Shown here: positions 42,355 through 50,932 of the stretch, piece by piece
How positions within the stretch are numbered: the first letter of the stretch is position 1
Layout of the letters: every line of letters starts with the position of its first letter
NCBI RefSeq assembly: GCF_900101435.1
Contig: NZ_FMZH01000005.1
Span: 62,001 to 126,000 of the forward strand
Length of the DNA stretch: 64,000 nt
Direction of reading: 5' to 3'
Origin: Pedobacter soli
Lineage (GTDB): Bacteria > Bacteroidota > Bacteroidia > Sphingobacteriales > Sphingobacteriaceae
Notes under the pieces: generated by a model
What the model was told of the DNA's origin: nothing
The model's database searches: none
What the model saw: only the letters and a program-made list of their open reading frames with translations
Position numbers and translations under genes: made by a program

Positions 42355-43086
42355 ATGGAAAGAAAAAATTTCATCAGAAGTTTAATGATTGGAGCCGTTT
42401 CAACTCCGGTAATTATCGAAGCCTGTAAAAAGAGCAGTATAACAGATGGCACCAGTACATCAGGATCGGGAACTGCAGGCACAACTGCCAGCACCAACGG
42501 AACCTGTACCGTAGCCCCAACCGAAACCGAAGGACCTTTTCCAACCAAAGTGCCTGCATCTTATGTACGCAGCGATATTACCGATGGCCGTACAGGTTAC
42601 AAAATGACCGTAAAAATAACTGTTGGTAACCTGAACAACAATTGCGCGGCATTGGCTGGTGCGCTGGTTGATATCTGGCATTGCGATGCAGAGGGCAACT
42701 ATTCTGAATATGGCGGCTCTGGCATGCAAAGCACCAATTATCAATCGGTACATTTTTTACGCGGTCGCCAAACTACCGATGCCAATGGACTGGTAACTTT
42801 TACAACTATTTTTCCGGGCTGGTACACCGGCCGGGCCACACATATTCATGTTCACGTGTATAATGCTGCCGGAACATCTTTAAATGTAACACAGATTGCT
42901 TTCCCCGAAGGTAGCGGAACATCGCTTGCCCTGGTTAACGGCTATACCAAAGGGATGACAGGCTACACTTACAACAATGCAGACAATGTTTTTAGTGATG
43001 ACAAAACAGGCGTACAGATTGCTGCAGTAAGCGGAACCCTAACTGCAGGCTTCGACCTTACTTTTAAATTGAACGTTAAAGCATAA
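42355..43086 (+). CDS. intradiol ring-cleavage dioxygenase family protein
   Basis: A 243-residue member of the protocatechuate 3,4-dioxygenase-like family. I choose the ATG at 42355 (MERKNFIRSLMIGAVSTPVI), which gives an exported protein with an R-K-N-F Tat-like start and a possible lipobox at EACKK. The iron ligands are visible: Tyr in VPASYVRSDITDG, the W-H-C-D-A block in DIWHCDAEGNYSEY, Tyr in PGWYTGRATHIHVHVY and the two histidines of the same segment (R-A-T-H-I-H). So it should bind non-heme iron and cleave aromatic diols, though its exported location and lack of pathway genes suggest an unusual substrate. A strong repeat array lies upstream. Confidence 0.9.
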   Translation: MERKNFIRSLMIGAVSTPVIIEACKKSSITDGTSTSGSGTAGTTASTNGTCTVAPTETEGPFPTKVPASYVRSDITDGRTGYKMTVKITVGNLNNNCAALAGALVDIWHCDAEGNYSEYGGSGMQSTNYQSVHFLRGRQTTDANGLVTFTTIFPGWYTGRATHIHVHVYNAAGTSLNVTQIAFPEGSGTSLALVNGYTKGMTGYTYNNADNVFSDDKTGVQIAAVSGTLTAGFDLTFKLNVKA

Positions 43087-43160
43087 TATCATCCTTATTA
43101 TTTGTTTTATTTTTCAATAAAGGCGTTAGGATTTCTTAACGTCTTTTTTAATTTTATGGC

Positions 43161-43667
43161 ATGCCAAAAAAAGTGATCGTTTTATGCTACCGGAAGATAA
43201 TCGATAGCACCAATACCAGCCCCTGGGATAGGTTTGTACACGAGGACAGCTTTGCCGAGTTTAAAATGCAGGCGCAGTATTACAACCAACCGCAGCAGTA
43301 TAATACTTTTGCCGAAATGTTATTGCATGTACCAGAGGCCGAAAAACTCCATTTTTTGGTAAGTGCAGCTATTACCGGTTATCTGCGTCAGCTAAACGGC
43401 ATTATTCCGGATGTTTTGGATAATCTGGGCAGGCGCTTTTTAACTTTTGAGCATTTTAAGTTCGAAATTATTAATTCGGACATACGCCATCCGGAGAAAC
43501 ATAAGGTTGCCATTAACTTTTTCTCAAAACCGCTGATCTGGCATGAAACCATTGGCGATCAACTATTGGTATCGCAACATAAAGAAGAAGAAGAAGCTGA
43601 AATTTTCACTAATCTTTTTGCCATTCAGCCTTTTGTAAGCATCCACTCTATCAAAAATATCGATTAA
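43161..43667 (+). CDS. hypothetical protein
   Basis: A 168-residue cytoplasmic protein that I cannot assign. The start MPKKVIVLCYRKIIDSTNTS is followed by a mixed alpha/beta sequence with a large middle helix (LHFLVSAAITGYLRQLNGII) and an acidic stretch near the C-terminus (QHKEEEEAEIFTNLFAI). The stop is 2 bases before the pirin-like gene, so the two are one transcription unit. Nothing in the sequence points to an enzyme. Confidence 0.55.
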   Translation: MPKKVIVLCYRKIIDSTNTSPWDRFVHEDSFAEFKMQAQYYNQPQQYNTFAEMLLHVPEAEKLHFLVSAAITGYLRQLNGIIPDVLDNLGRRFLTFEHFKFEIINSDIRHPEKHKVAINFFSKPLIWHETIGDQLLVSQHKEEEEAEIFTNLFAIQPFVSIHSIKNID

Positions 43668-43669
43668 GC

Positions 43670-44362
43670 ATGGAACTAACCCCCGGACAAATATATCTCG
43701 CTGACCAGCGTGGACTGACCGAAAACTCAACACTCCGCAGGTATAGCACCTTTAATTTCGAAAAATATTATAGCGAACACCGCGAACCGTTCGATAATCT
43801 TTTTCTCTGCAATGATGATGCTTTGGCAGGCGGAAAAGTTACCTTTTTCCTATCCAAAGAAGATTCTTTTCAAATTTTCTTTCCCATTACCGGCGGTATT
43901 GATGTGGTGCAGGGGAACAAAGAATTTTCGATTGATACAGGTAAAGTACAAGTGTTAAACTTAGGCAAAGGTGAAGTTTTGGAAATTAGCAACCCCTACC
44001 CTAACGATACCATCAATTATTTACAGTTGGGCATTAAAACGGATTTCTTTTTACTGCGCCCGAGTGAAATGTTGTATCATTTCGATTTTGAAAAAGACCA
44101 GAACCAATTGATTGAGCTTATCTCTAACCCAAAACTGCCATTTAAATTAAGTGCAGGTATTTTTGCTGGTCGCGGGGAAGCAATTTACACCCTGCAGCAC
44201 AGCAACAGTAAATTTTATTGCTTTGTTATAGATGGCGCTTTTGAAATTGAAGGAAGGTTACTGCATGCCCGCGATGGACTTGCCCTTTGGGATTTACAAC
44301 AGGTTGAACTGGAAGCCTTGAGCAATAATGCTATTGTGGTGGTTTTGGAGTTTGGGTATTAA
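43670..44362 (+). CDS. pirin-like bicupin protein
   Basis: A 230-residue protein that resembles the two-cupin architecture of the pirin/YhaK family, with a C-terminal domain (about 145-230) typed by PFKLSAGIFAGRGEAIYTLQ, KFYCFVIDGAFEIEGRLLHA and RDGLALWDLQQVELEALSNN (Pirin_C-like). The N-terminal domain (about 45-140) has the F-F-P-I-T-G-G-I-D-V cupin core. Classical metal-binding histidines of pirins are not evident, so quercetinase activity is doubtful and a regulatory or ligand-binding role is as likely. It lies two bases after the hypothetical gene and is followed by a REP-like region. Confidence 0.72.
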   Translation: MELTPGQIYLADQRGLTENSTLRRYSTFNFEKYYSEHREPFDNLFLCNDDALAGGKVTFFLSKEDSFQIFFPITGGIDVVQGNKEFSIDTGKVQVLNLGKGEVLEISNPYPNDTINYLQLGIKTDFFLLRPSEMLYHFDFEKDQNQLIELISNPKLPFKLSAGIFAGRGEAIYTLQHSNSKFYCFVIDGAFEIEGRLLHARDGLALWDLQQVELEALSNNAIVVVLEFGY

Positions 44363-44414
44363 CAAACAAATCTGGCCCGCAGATTAAGAAGATAAGCGCA
44401 GAAACATTATTGTG

Positions 44415-44505
44415 GTGTCAGATCTTACGATCTGACACGGATTACATCTACCAAAAATTAGAGATGCTGAAACACCCGTCCGACAGATCAGGAGGAAGTT
44501 CAGCA
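44415..44505. repeat. two adjoining dispersed repeats between convergent genes
   Basis: First, a perfect 10-bp hairpin GTGTCAGATC-TTAC-GATCTGACAC (44415-44438). Second, AGATGCTGAA (44462-44471) with TTCAGCAT (44498-44505), the ends of another palindromic type. It lies between the convergent pirin-like and Smr genes. Confidence 0.7.
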
Positions 44506-44518
44506 TAACGATATTGGA

Positions 44519-45472
44519 TTACTTAAAAACCACTTCAGTTGCTCCATACCCGAACTTCTCTTTCCGGGCATCCATATAGGTTTTAATGTGCGGGTTTTTA
44601 CTAATCAGTTTGTGAATTTTATCCCTAAGCGTTCCGTTTCCTGAGCCGTGGATAAAAATCATTTTATCAAAATGGTGCACTATAGCAGCATCAAGGGCAT
44701 TTTGAAAATGCGTAAGCTGAATCTGTAAAATTTCGCTGGCTTCTAGAAAGTGGTGGTCATCACGTAGTTTTTCGATATGTAAATCGACCTCTTTTGCAGG
44801 CGCTTCGACCATTTTCTTTTCGTCGGCCGATTTAAAAAAGCTTTCCTTTAATTTTTGCGCATCGATTGTTACCGGCACCAGATCATCTAAACGAACCAAC
44901 CAGCCCTTATTTTTAAGATTAGGCAGTTCTTTCTGTTCGGTACTAAAATCTTTTGCCCTGAACTTCTTACGGATCACCAATGGATCTATCGGCTTGGCAT
45001 CGGCTACACCAGCTACCAAAACCTGAAAGGTAAACTCCGGCCAAAGCTCCAGATCGGCTAAAGAGGCAGCATATACCAAGGCAAGTGAATAAGGTTGTAT
45101 AATACCATGGTAGGCATTGGTATACTTTCCTTTTCTTTCGGTGGTAAGGCTCAGCAATAAAGTATTGGGCGACTGGTTTAGCAAATGTAAATGAACCACA
45201 TTACCGGCTTTATCGTCAGTTGCAGCGGCAACGTATATACCATTTTCTATTTTGGTAACACCGGGTACATTAACCTGAATGGGCTTAGGTACATCGATCT
45301 CTTCAGCCACTACACCATGGCCATGCACCGATGTTAGGTTACTTACCGCAACCGGAATTTCAAAACCATCTTCGTCTGTTACCCCCAAAGTTTGGGCGTC
45401 GATAACGCGGGTTACATAGCCCTCGCGTTTCTCATCAACAAAACGCACAAAATCTCCTAATTTGAATTTCAT
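44519..45472 (-). CDS. DUF2027 and Smr domain protein
   Basis: A 317-residue protein. The N-terminal 65 residues (KFKLGDFVRFVDEKREGYVT, ADEDGFEIPV) are an SH3-like fold, followed by a DUF2027 beta-rich domain and, at the end, a Smr nuclease domain: VDLHIEKLRDD (D-L-H) and IFIHGSGNGTLRDKIHKLIS (H-G-x-G-x-G). Smr domains nick DNA or cleave RNA. In this phylum the combination is well known but its exact job is not. It ends before the REP region, and it lies just downstream of rsgA on the same strand, so they may be co-transcribed. Confidence 0.9.
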   Translation of the reverse strand: MKFKLGDFVRFVDEKREGYVTRVIDAQTLGVTDEDGFEIPVAVSNLTSVHGHGVVAEEIDVPKPIQVNVPGVTKIENGIYVAAATDDKAGNVVHLHLLNQSPNTLLLSLTTERKGKYTNAYHGIIQPYSLALVYAASLADLELWPEFTFQVLVAGVADAKPIDPLVIRKKFRAKDFSTEQKELPNLKNKGWLVRLDDLVPVTIDAQKLKESFFKSADEKKMVEAPAKEVDLHIEKLRDDHHFLEASEILQIQLTHFQNALDAAIVHHFDKMIFIHGSGNGTLRDKIHKLISKNPHIKTYMDARKEKFGYGATEVVFK

Positions 45473-45563
45473 CTTTCCCCCTACCCCTAAAGGGGCTTTT
45501 GATTTTTTTTATTTTTAAAAATTGACTTATAGCTCCTATTCAGCACCCCTTCAGGGGCTGGGG

Positions 45564-46484
45564 CTAGTGTCTGGTATCGTTTCCGTGGTAAATGCTCAGG
45601 TAACTTTCGTATCGTGAGATGGCAATTTCGCCTTCGTTCACGGCTTCAATAACCGCACAGCCTGGTTCGTTTACATGGCGGCAGTTGTTAAAACGGCAAT
45701 TGTGCGAGGTTTCGAAAATCTCCCTGAAAAAATGTCCCAACTCTTCTTTTTCGATATCGATTACACCCAACTCACGGATACCTGGTGTATCTACAATAAA
45801 ACCGCCCTGCGGCAATTCGAACATTTCGGCAAAGGTTGTGGTGTGTTGCCCTTTATCGCTCCAGTCAGAAACCTCGCCTGTTCTCAAATCACGATCAGGC
45901 AATAAAGCATTAATCAAGCTGGATTTACCTACACCGGAATGCCCTGAAATTAAGGTAATTTTATCGGTAATCAGTTCCTGAATCAGCGGAATATTAATTC
46001 CTTTTAAGGCCGAAACTTCATAACAGGCATAACCTATATTCTGGTAAATATCTTTAAATTCCTGAAGGATCTCCAGACCTTCTTTACTAAACAGATCGAG
46101 TTTATTGAATACCAATACTGCAGGCACATCATAGGCTTCGGCGGTAACCAAAAAACGATCGATAAAGCCCAAAGAGGTACGTGGCGATGCCAAAGTAACC
46201 ACCAGAATGGCCATATCTAAATTGGCAGCCAAAATCTGAGCCTGCTTGCTCAGGTTAATCGACTTGCGGATGATATAGTTTTTACGGGGCAGCAGTTCGT
46301 TAATCAAACCCTGATTGCTATCCCGTTCAAGCTCAAACTTTACCCTGTCGCCAACCGCAATCGGGTTGGTGGTTTTAATTCCCTTAATCCTGAACTTACC
46401 TACAATGCGGCAATCGTAATGCTCGCCATTATCGGCCAGCACGTTGTACCAACTCCCCGTAGATTTAATAACTAATCCCTGCAT
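45564..46484 (-). CDS. rsgA: ribosome biogenesis GTPase RsgA
   Basis: Circularly permuted GTPase that checks the maturation of the 30S ribosomal subunit. The 306-residue protein has an N-terminal OB fold (about 1-75), the permuted G motifs FNKLDLF (G4, N-K-x-D), GHSGVGKSSLINALLPD (G1) and DTPGIRELG (G3), and a C-terminal zinc site CRFNNCRHVNEPGC. Everything needed for activity is present. The start at 46484 (MQGLVIKSTGSWYNVLADNG) is standard. A TACCTTTA box on the minus strand just upstream resembles a -7 element. The Smr gene follows on the same strand. Confidence 0.96.
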   Translation of the reverse strand: MQGLVIKSTGSWYNVLADNGEHYDCRIVGKFRIKGIKTTNPIAVGDRVKFELERDSNQGLINELLPRKNYIIRKSINLSKQAQILAANLDMAILVVTLASPRTSLGFIDRFLVTAEAYDVPAVLVFNKLDLFSKEGLEILQEFKDIYQNIGYACYEVSALKGINIPLIQELITDKITLISGHSGVGKSSLINALLPDRDLRTGEVSDWSDKGQHTTTFAEMFELPQGGFIVDTPGIRELGVIDIEKEELGHFFREIFETSHNCRFNNCRHVNEPGCAVIEAVNEGEIAISRYESYLSIYHGNDTRH

Positions 46485-46577
46485 ATTTGCCGTAAAGGTA
46501 TGAATATGATTTCATTGGTAGAAGCGGCCCTGGTGGCAATATCATTAATTTAAGCCATTAAACAGATAAATATAATT

Positions 46578-46623
46578 TAACCACAGCTATAAATCCGTGT
46601 TTATCTGTGTGCATCTGTGGTTA
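46578..46623. repeat. palindrome-ended repeat, TAACCACAG type
   Basis: Begins TAACCACAG and ends CTGTGGTTA, with CCGTGTTTATCTGTGTGC between them. A dispersed intergenic repeat or hairpin between the divergent rsgA and fumC genes. Confidence 0.65.
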
Positions 46624-46700
46624 AAAACGCTGAACTTAAAGATATTTTATTATCTACCAAATATCTTACATAAATACAACGCTTTAAAAGTCAAAAAACC

Positions 46701-46708
46701 TAAATTTG
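46701..46708 (+). promoter_or_regulatory. candidate -7 box of fumC
   Basis: TAAATTTG matches the Bacteroidota -7 consensus TAnnTTTG and lies 22 bases before the fumC ATG. The -33 region has no perfect TTTG. Confidence 0.45.
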
Positions 46709-46730
46709 CCACAACAAAAATTAAAATATA

Positions 46731-48128
46731 ATGAGTTTCAGAATAGAACACGATACCATGGGCGAGGTGCAGGTACCTGCCGACAAATACTGGGGTGCAC
46801 AAACCGAACGCTCACGCAATAACTTTAAAATCGGCCCGGAAGGTTCGATGCCTAAAGAAATTATCCACGCTTTTGGTTACCTGAAAAAAGCAGCAGCACT
46901 AGCCAATACCGAGCTTGGTGTATTATCGGCCGATAAAGCTGAGCTTATTGCCAAAGCTTGTGATGAAATTATTGCGGGCAAACTGGATGATCAGTTCCCA
47001 TTGGTAATCTGGCAAACCGGTTCAGGTACGCAAAGTAACATGAACGGAAACGAAGTGATTGCAAACCGCGCACACGTGATTAATGGTGGTGCACTGGCTG
47101 ATGATAAAAAAGTACTTCACCCGAATGATGATGTGAACAAATCGCAGTCATCAAACGATACTTATCCAACTGCAATGCACATTGCAGCCTATAAATTAAC
47201 CGTAGAAAACACTATTCCGGGTTTAACGCATCTAAGAAATGCCCTGGCTAAAAAGGTTGAAGAATTTGCAGGAATTACCAAAACCGGCCGTACCCACTTT
47301 ATGGATGCTACGCCACTTACTTTAGGGCAAGAATTTTCAGGCTACGTACAGCAGATCGACAACAGCATCAGAGCCATTAAAAATGCACTGGTAATGGTTG
47401 CCGAACTGGCTTTGGGTGGTACTGCTGTAGGTACAGGTTTAAATACCCCAAAAGGATACGATGTTTTAGTGGCTAAAAAAATTGCTGATTTAACGGGTTT
47501 ACCTTTCGTTACTGCTCCAAATAAATTTGAAGCTTTAGCAGCGCACGATGCAATGGTTGAACTTTCTGGTGCTTTAAAACGTACAGCTGTGGCTTTAATG
47601 AAAGTAGCTAACGATGTAAGGATGTTAAGTTCTGGTCCGCGTTGTGGTATTGGCGAAATCATCATCCCTGATAATGAGCCGGGATCATCAATCATGCCGG
47701 GTAAAGTTAACCCAACTCAACCTGAGGCTTTAACAATGGTTTGCGCACAGGTAATTGGTAACGATGTTGCCGTTTCAGTAGGTGGTATGTCAGGACATTT
47801 TGAACTGAATGTTTTTAAACCATTAATTGCGGCTAACGTATTACAATCGGCACGTTTAATTGGCGATGCCTGCGTTTCTTTCACCGATAAATGTGCTGAA
47901 GGAATTACTGCAAACTTACCGGAGATTGAAAAACACCTTCAAAATTCGTTAATGCTGGTTACTGCATTAAACCCACATGTAGGTTACGAAAACGCAGCAA
48001 AAATTGCGAAGAAAGCGCATAAAGAAAATAAAACTTTAAAGGCAGCTGCTGTTGAGCTTGGCCTGTTAACCGCCGAACAATTTGATGAGTGGGTTCGTCC
48101 GGAAGACATGGTAGGTAGCTTGAAATAA
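46731..48128 (+). CDS. fumC: class II fumarate hydratase
   Basis: Interconverts fumarate and malate in the citric acid cycle. The 465-residue protein has the class II lyase signature [17 protein letters not shown] (catalytic Ser in the flexible loop), [39 protein letters not shown] and [20 protein letters not shown], in which TGRTHxxDATP carries the general base region. The end part [12 protein letters not shown] is typical. It is iron-independent, as opposed to class I. It stands alone, bounded by the rsgA divergent region and a strong terminator. Confidence 0.97.
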   Translation: MSFRIEHDTMGEVQVPADKYWGAQTERSRNNFKIGPEGSMPKEIIHAFGYLKKAAALANTELGVLSADKAELIAKACDEIIAGKLDDQFPLVIWQTGSGTQSNMNGNEVIANRAHVINGGALADDKKVLHPNDDVNKSQSSNDTYPTAMHIAAYKLTVENTIPGLTHLRNALAKKVEEFAGITKTGRTHFMDATPLTLGQEFSGYVQQIDNSIRAIKNALVMVAELALGGTAVGTGLNTPKGYDVLVAKKIADLTGLPFVTAPNKFEALAAHDAMVELSGALKRTAVALMKVANDVRMLSSGPRCGIGEIIIPDNEPGSSIMPGKVNPTQPEALTMVCAQVIGNDVAVSVGGMSGHFELNVFKPLIAANVLQSARLIGDACVSFTDKCAEGITANLPEIEKHLQNSLMLVTALNPHVGYENAAKIAKKAHKENKTLKAAAVELGLLTAEQFDEWVRPEDMVGSLK

Positions 48129-48134
48129 TTTGCC

Positions 48135-48168
48135 AAACCTGATAGGTTTTTAAAAACCTATCAGGTTT
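48135..48168 (+). terminator. intrinsic terminator of fumC
   Basis: A long stem, AAACCTGATAGGTTTT paired perfectly with its complement (16 bp), with a 2-base nominal loop and T-rich DNA after. Confidence 0.88.
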
Positions 48169-48214
48169 ATATAGTTACGGTCTAAATCAATACGCTTAAA
48201 AACAATAAACAAAT

Positions 48215-48562
48215 ATGGATTCAATACTTAATACGCTCATAGGCATGATATCTCTTATTGCACCATGCATTGTATTTGGAACCTGCTGCTATTTTTTATC
48301 GAAAAAAAAGGCAGTTGAAGCTGTTTTAATGACAATTGGAGCCGGAGTTGGTTTATTGACACACTTACTTTATTTTTTAGTGCCACTTTTGGCAGGCAGC
48401 AACAATTTAGCCTACACCGAAATTTCTAAATATTATACCATAATTGGTTTTATCGGCACCGTGGCCAGTCTTTGTTTTGCTGTAGGTTTGTTACTCCTGA
48501 TTCACAATACCGTTAAAAAGAACAATGTATTTCACGATCAGTTTCCTACAAGCAACGATTAA
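48215..48562 (+). CDS. small multi-pass membrane protein
   Basis: A 115-residue protein with three hydrophobic segments: about 5-27 (LIGMISLIAPCIVFGTCCYF), 33-55 (AVEAVLMTIGAGVGLLTHLL plus YFLVPLL) and 72-95 (IIGFIGTVASLCFAVGLLLL). It has no recognisable family and no charged catalytic site. The next gene follows after 8 bases, and the S1/P1 nuclease after that, so these three are probably a unit. Confidence 0.6.
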   Translation: MDSILNTLIGMISLIAPCIVFGTCCYFLSKKKAVEAVLMTIGAGVGLLTHLLYFLVPLLAGSNNLAYTEISKYYTIIGFIGTVASLCFAVGLLLLIHNTVKKNNVFHDQFPTSND

Positions 48563-48570
48563 AAAACAAT

Positions 48571-49086
48571 ATGAACAAACTGCATCCCTGCTTGAAGATT
48601 TTCTACCTCATCCTTTTTACATTATCCATCTTACAAATAGCCTGTAGCCCAAGGCCCAATATACAGGGTAAAGGCGAAGCATTTATACAGGGTGTTTGGA
48701 ATGAAGATTCGGTTGCTTTTAGCAATAAGTTGAGCAATTATACAAAGCACCATTTCAAATTTACCTGCGATTCGGTTTATATCGATCTGGTTACCCACAG
48801 CAAAGTTAATTTCTACGAAGATTCCTGCTACAATAACGGCATCTGGAAAGAATACGCCAAAGGCGTTTATGCAGTAAGGGGCGATACTTTGATTGTTGGT
48901 GCAACCTTTACACATGCCAATTACAAACAAAAAATATCGGGCTGTTACCGCATTGGCCGGTACGAAAAAAACTTCCTGATTACAAAACGTTCTGCCGATA
49001 GCCTTACGCTAGAAAGCATGGGCGATCAGCGCGAAATAAAACTGGCACTGAAACAAAAAGTTACCTGCATCCAAAAAGAACTATAA
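48571..49086 (+). CDS. lipoprotein of unknown function
   Basis: A 171-residue lipoprotein. The signal MNKLHPCLKIFYLILFTLSI ends with LQIACSPRP, so Cys is the lipidated residue. The rest (FIQGVWNEDSVAFSNKLSNY, KFTCDSVYIDLVTHSKVN, NGIWKEYAKGVYAVRGDTLI, SGCYRIGRYEKNFLI) looks like a small beta-barrel or lipocalin-like fold. I do not recognise the family. It begins 8 bases after the membrane protein gene and ends 1 base before the S1/P1 nuclease gene. Confidence 0.62.
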   Translation: MNKLHPCLKIFYLILFTLSILQIACSPRPNIQGKGEAFIQGVWNEDSVAFSNKLSNYTKHHFKFTCDSVYIDLVTHSKVNFYEDSCYNNGIWKEYAKGVYAVRGDTLIVGATFTHANYKQKISGCYRIGRYEKNFLITKRSADSLTLESMGDQREIKLALKQKVTCIQKEL

Positions 49087-49087
49087 A

Positions 49088-49894
49088 ATGATCTTAACAT
49101 CCATTAGAAAAAAAATTGCCACAGCTTTAATCGTAGGGTTTTTAGCTTATGTACCTGCACAGGTAAGCGCCTGGGGCACTATAGGGCACCGTGTAGTTGG
49201 CCAAATTGCCGATACCTACCTAAAAGCCAAAACACGTAAAGCGGTTCAGGATATTTTAGGTTACGAAACCCTGGCCATGTGCGCCAACTGGGGCGATTTT
49301 ATCAAATCAGATTCGACCTATAATTACATGTACAACTGGCATTTTGTTAACCTCCCGGCCGGATTAAATAAAGATGGTGTATATAATTTCCTCGAAACAG
49401 ATAAATCGATAAGCTTATATACCAAAATTCCTGATTTGATTGCCGTTTTAAAGAAACCCAGCAGCACCCGCGATGAGAAGAAACTGGCTATGCGCATGTT
49501 AGTACACCTTGCCGGCGATTTATGTCAACCCATGCACGTTGCCCGTAAAGAAGATTTAGGCGGCAACCGTGTTTCAGTTTTGTGGTTTAACGAAAAATCG
49601 AACATCCACCGCGTTTGGGATGAACAACTAATCGAATATCAGCAATTAAGTTATACCGAATATGCCAAAGCCATTAACCATGCATCAGCGGTTGAGCTTT
49701 ACAACTGGCAAAACACCAGTTTAAAAGATTGCATTTTCGAATCGTACAACATTTGCAACAAAATTTACGAAACCACCAAGCCAGATGCCAAACTGAGCTA
49801 CCGTTATAACTTTGACTGGGTAGATACTCTTAACAGTCAGCTGTTAAAAGGTGGTGTACGCTTAGCCAAAATGTTAAACGATATTTACGGCTAA
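49088..49894 (+). CDS. S1/P1 nuclease, exported
   Basis: A 268-residue zinc-dependent nuclease that acts on single-stranded DNA and RNA. The signal peptide ends at VSA, so the mature protein begins with Trp (WGTIGHRVVGQIADTYL), the tryptophan whose amino group ligates a zinc. Further ligands are in HRVVG, CANWGDFIKSD, NWHFVNLP, LVHLAGDLCQPMHVARKED (H-x3-D) and SNIHRVWDE. All three zinc sites are therefore present. The gene begins one base after the lipoprotein stop; the two upstream genes are on the same transcript. Confidence 0.93.
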   Translation: MILTSIRKKIATALIVGFLAYVPAQVSAWGTIGHRVVGQIADTYLKAKTRKAVQDILGYETLAMCANWGDFIKSDSTYNYMYNWHFVNLPAGLNKDGVYNFLETDKSISLYTKIPDLIAVLKKPSSTRDEKKLAMRMLVHLAGDLCQPMHVARKEDLGGNRVSVLWFNEKSNIHRVWDEQLIEYQQLSYTEYAKAINHASAVELYNWQNTSLKDCIFESYNICNKIYETTKPDAKLSYRYNFDWVDTLNSQLLKGGVRLAKMLNDIYG

Positions 49895-49914
49895 TGGTAA
49901 ATATTCAGAATATT

Positions 49915-49946
49915 AATGCTCCGGTTTGAGAAAAAGCCGGAGCATT
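49915..49946 (+). terminator. intrinsic terminator
   Basis: A 10-bp stem AATGCTCCGG / CCGGAGCATT with a 12-base loop, followed by a run of T. It ends the three-gene group. Confidence 0.88.
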
Positions 49947-50005
49947 TTTTTTGTAGCGTATTGGTCAATCTTCTCGTTTTAAGGCAAAAACAAACTAAAA
50001 ACGCA

Positions 50006-50452
50006 ATGAAAAAACTACTCTTAATTTTAAGCTTGTGCCTGGCATTAGGTTGCAAAAAGAAAAATGATGCCGAAAATTTTACTGAAATAACCAGATACAA
50101 CTGGGCTCTCGAATCGGCGACCGTAAATCCGGCCATGCAGGTAGATGGTAAAGCTGTAACTAACTTTATGACTATGGCAGGTCCATCTGGCTGTTTAAAC
50201 AATAACTATACCCTCTCTTTTTCTGAGAACGGCACTTTTGCCTTCACTTCTAATGGGCCGCTGTGCGATATGATTTCGTATCAAAAAGCTAAATGGAGCA
50301 AAAACGGAAATGAAATAACACTGAACGATGGCTTTAGTAAAAATGCAAGGGTGGCAAAACTAGAAGGGAAAAATATCACCGATAAATATGTTTTCGAACA
50401 AAATGGAACTACTTTTACAGTAACTTATATATTTACTGCAAAATCCAAATAA
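50006..50452 (+). CDS. small lipoprotein, unknown function
   Basis: A 148-residue lipoprotein. The ATG at 50006 gives MKKLLLILSLCLALGCKKKN, a lipobox signal; the frame extends upstream into the terminator, which cannot be coding. The mature part has a lipocalin-like arrangement: TEITRYNWALESATVNPAMQ, NNNYTLSFSENGTFAFTSNG, SYQKAKWSKNGNEITLNDGF, TFTVTYIFTAKSK. The family looks like the lipocalin-like proteins common in Bacteroidota, whose ligands are unknown. It ends 2 bases before the phosphatase gene. Confidence 0.7.
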   Translation: MKKLLLILSLCLALGCKKKNDAENFTEITRYNWALESATVNPAMQVDGKAVTNFMTMAGPSGCLNNNYTLSFSENGTFAFTSNGPLCDMISYQKAKWSKNGNEITLNDGFSKNARVAKLEGKNITDKYVFEQNGTTFTVTYIFTAKSK

Positions 50453-50454
50453 CA

Positions 50455-50889
50455 TTGAAAATTTTAATGGTTTGCCTTGGCAATATTTGCCGGTCGCCGC
50501 TGGCAGAAGGCATTATGCGCCAATTGGCTGAAAAGCATAACCTCAACTGGGAAATTGCTTCGGCGGGTACAGGTAACTGGCACATTGGCCAGGCTCCCGA
50601 TCACAGAAGTATAGCAGCGGCCAGAGCCATTGGTTACGATATTAGTAAACAGCGGGCACAACAATTTAACCATGCCATGTTTAGCCAGTACGATTTGATT
50701 TTGGTAATGGACAGGAATAATTTGAAAGATGTTAAAAGTTTGGCCAGAACCGAAGCAGAAGAAAAAAAGATTAAACTTTTTCTCGATAACGACGAAGTTA
50801 CAGACCCATACTGGGATAATGCACTATTTGCCCCGGTTTGTAAGCAGGTTGAAGCAAGATGTTTAGCAATTATCAAACAACTTTCTTAA
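50455..50889 (+). CDS. low-molecular-weight protein tyrosine phosphatase
   Basis: A 144-residue phosphatase of the LMW-PTP family. It starts with TTG at 50455 (MKILMVCLGNICRSPLAEGI); the first in-frame ATG is four codons later and would cut the first strand, so TTG is preferred. The P-loop is CLGNICRS (C-x5-R), and the general-acid aspartate is in DPYWD (usually DPYxG). The substrate-loop and AGTGNWHIGQAPDHRSIAAARAIG segments fit. Such enzymes regulate polysaccharide export kinases or arsenate resistance. It is translated directly after the lipoprotein gene. Confidence 0.92.
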   Translation: MKILMVCLGNICRSPLAEGIMRQLAEKHNLNWEIASAGTGNWHIGQAPDHRSIAAARAIGYDISKQRAQQFNHAMFSQYDLILVMDRNNLKDVKSLARTEAEEKKIKLFLDNDEVTDPYWDNALFAPVCKQVEARCLAIIKQLS

Positions 50890-50932
50890 TTTTAGCTTTC
50901 ACTTTTAACAACACACACTAGCCAAATCGAAA

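Noticed and set aside
49916..50005. Longer form of the lipoprotein starting inside the terminator
   Set aside because: The segment is the stem-loop of the S1/P1 transcript end, and a normal lipoprotein signal starts at 50006.
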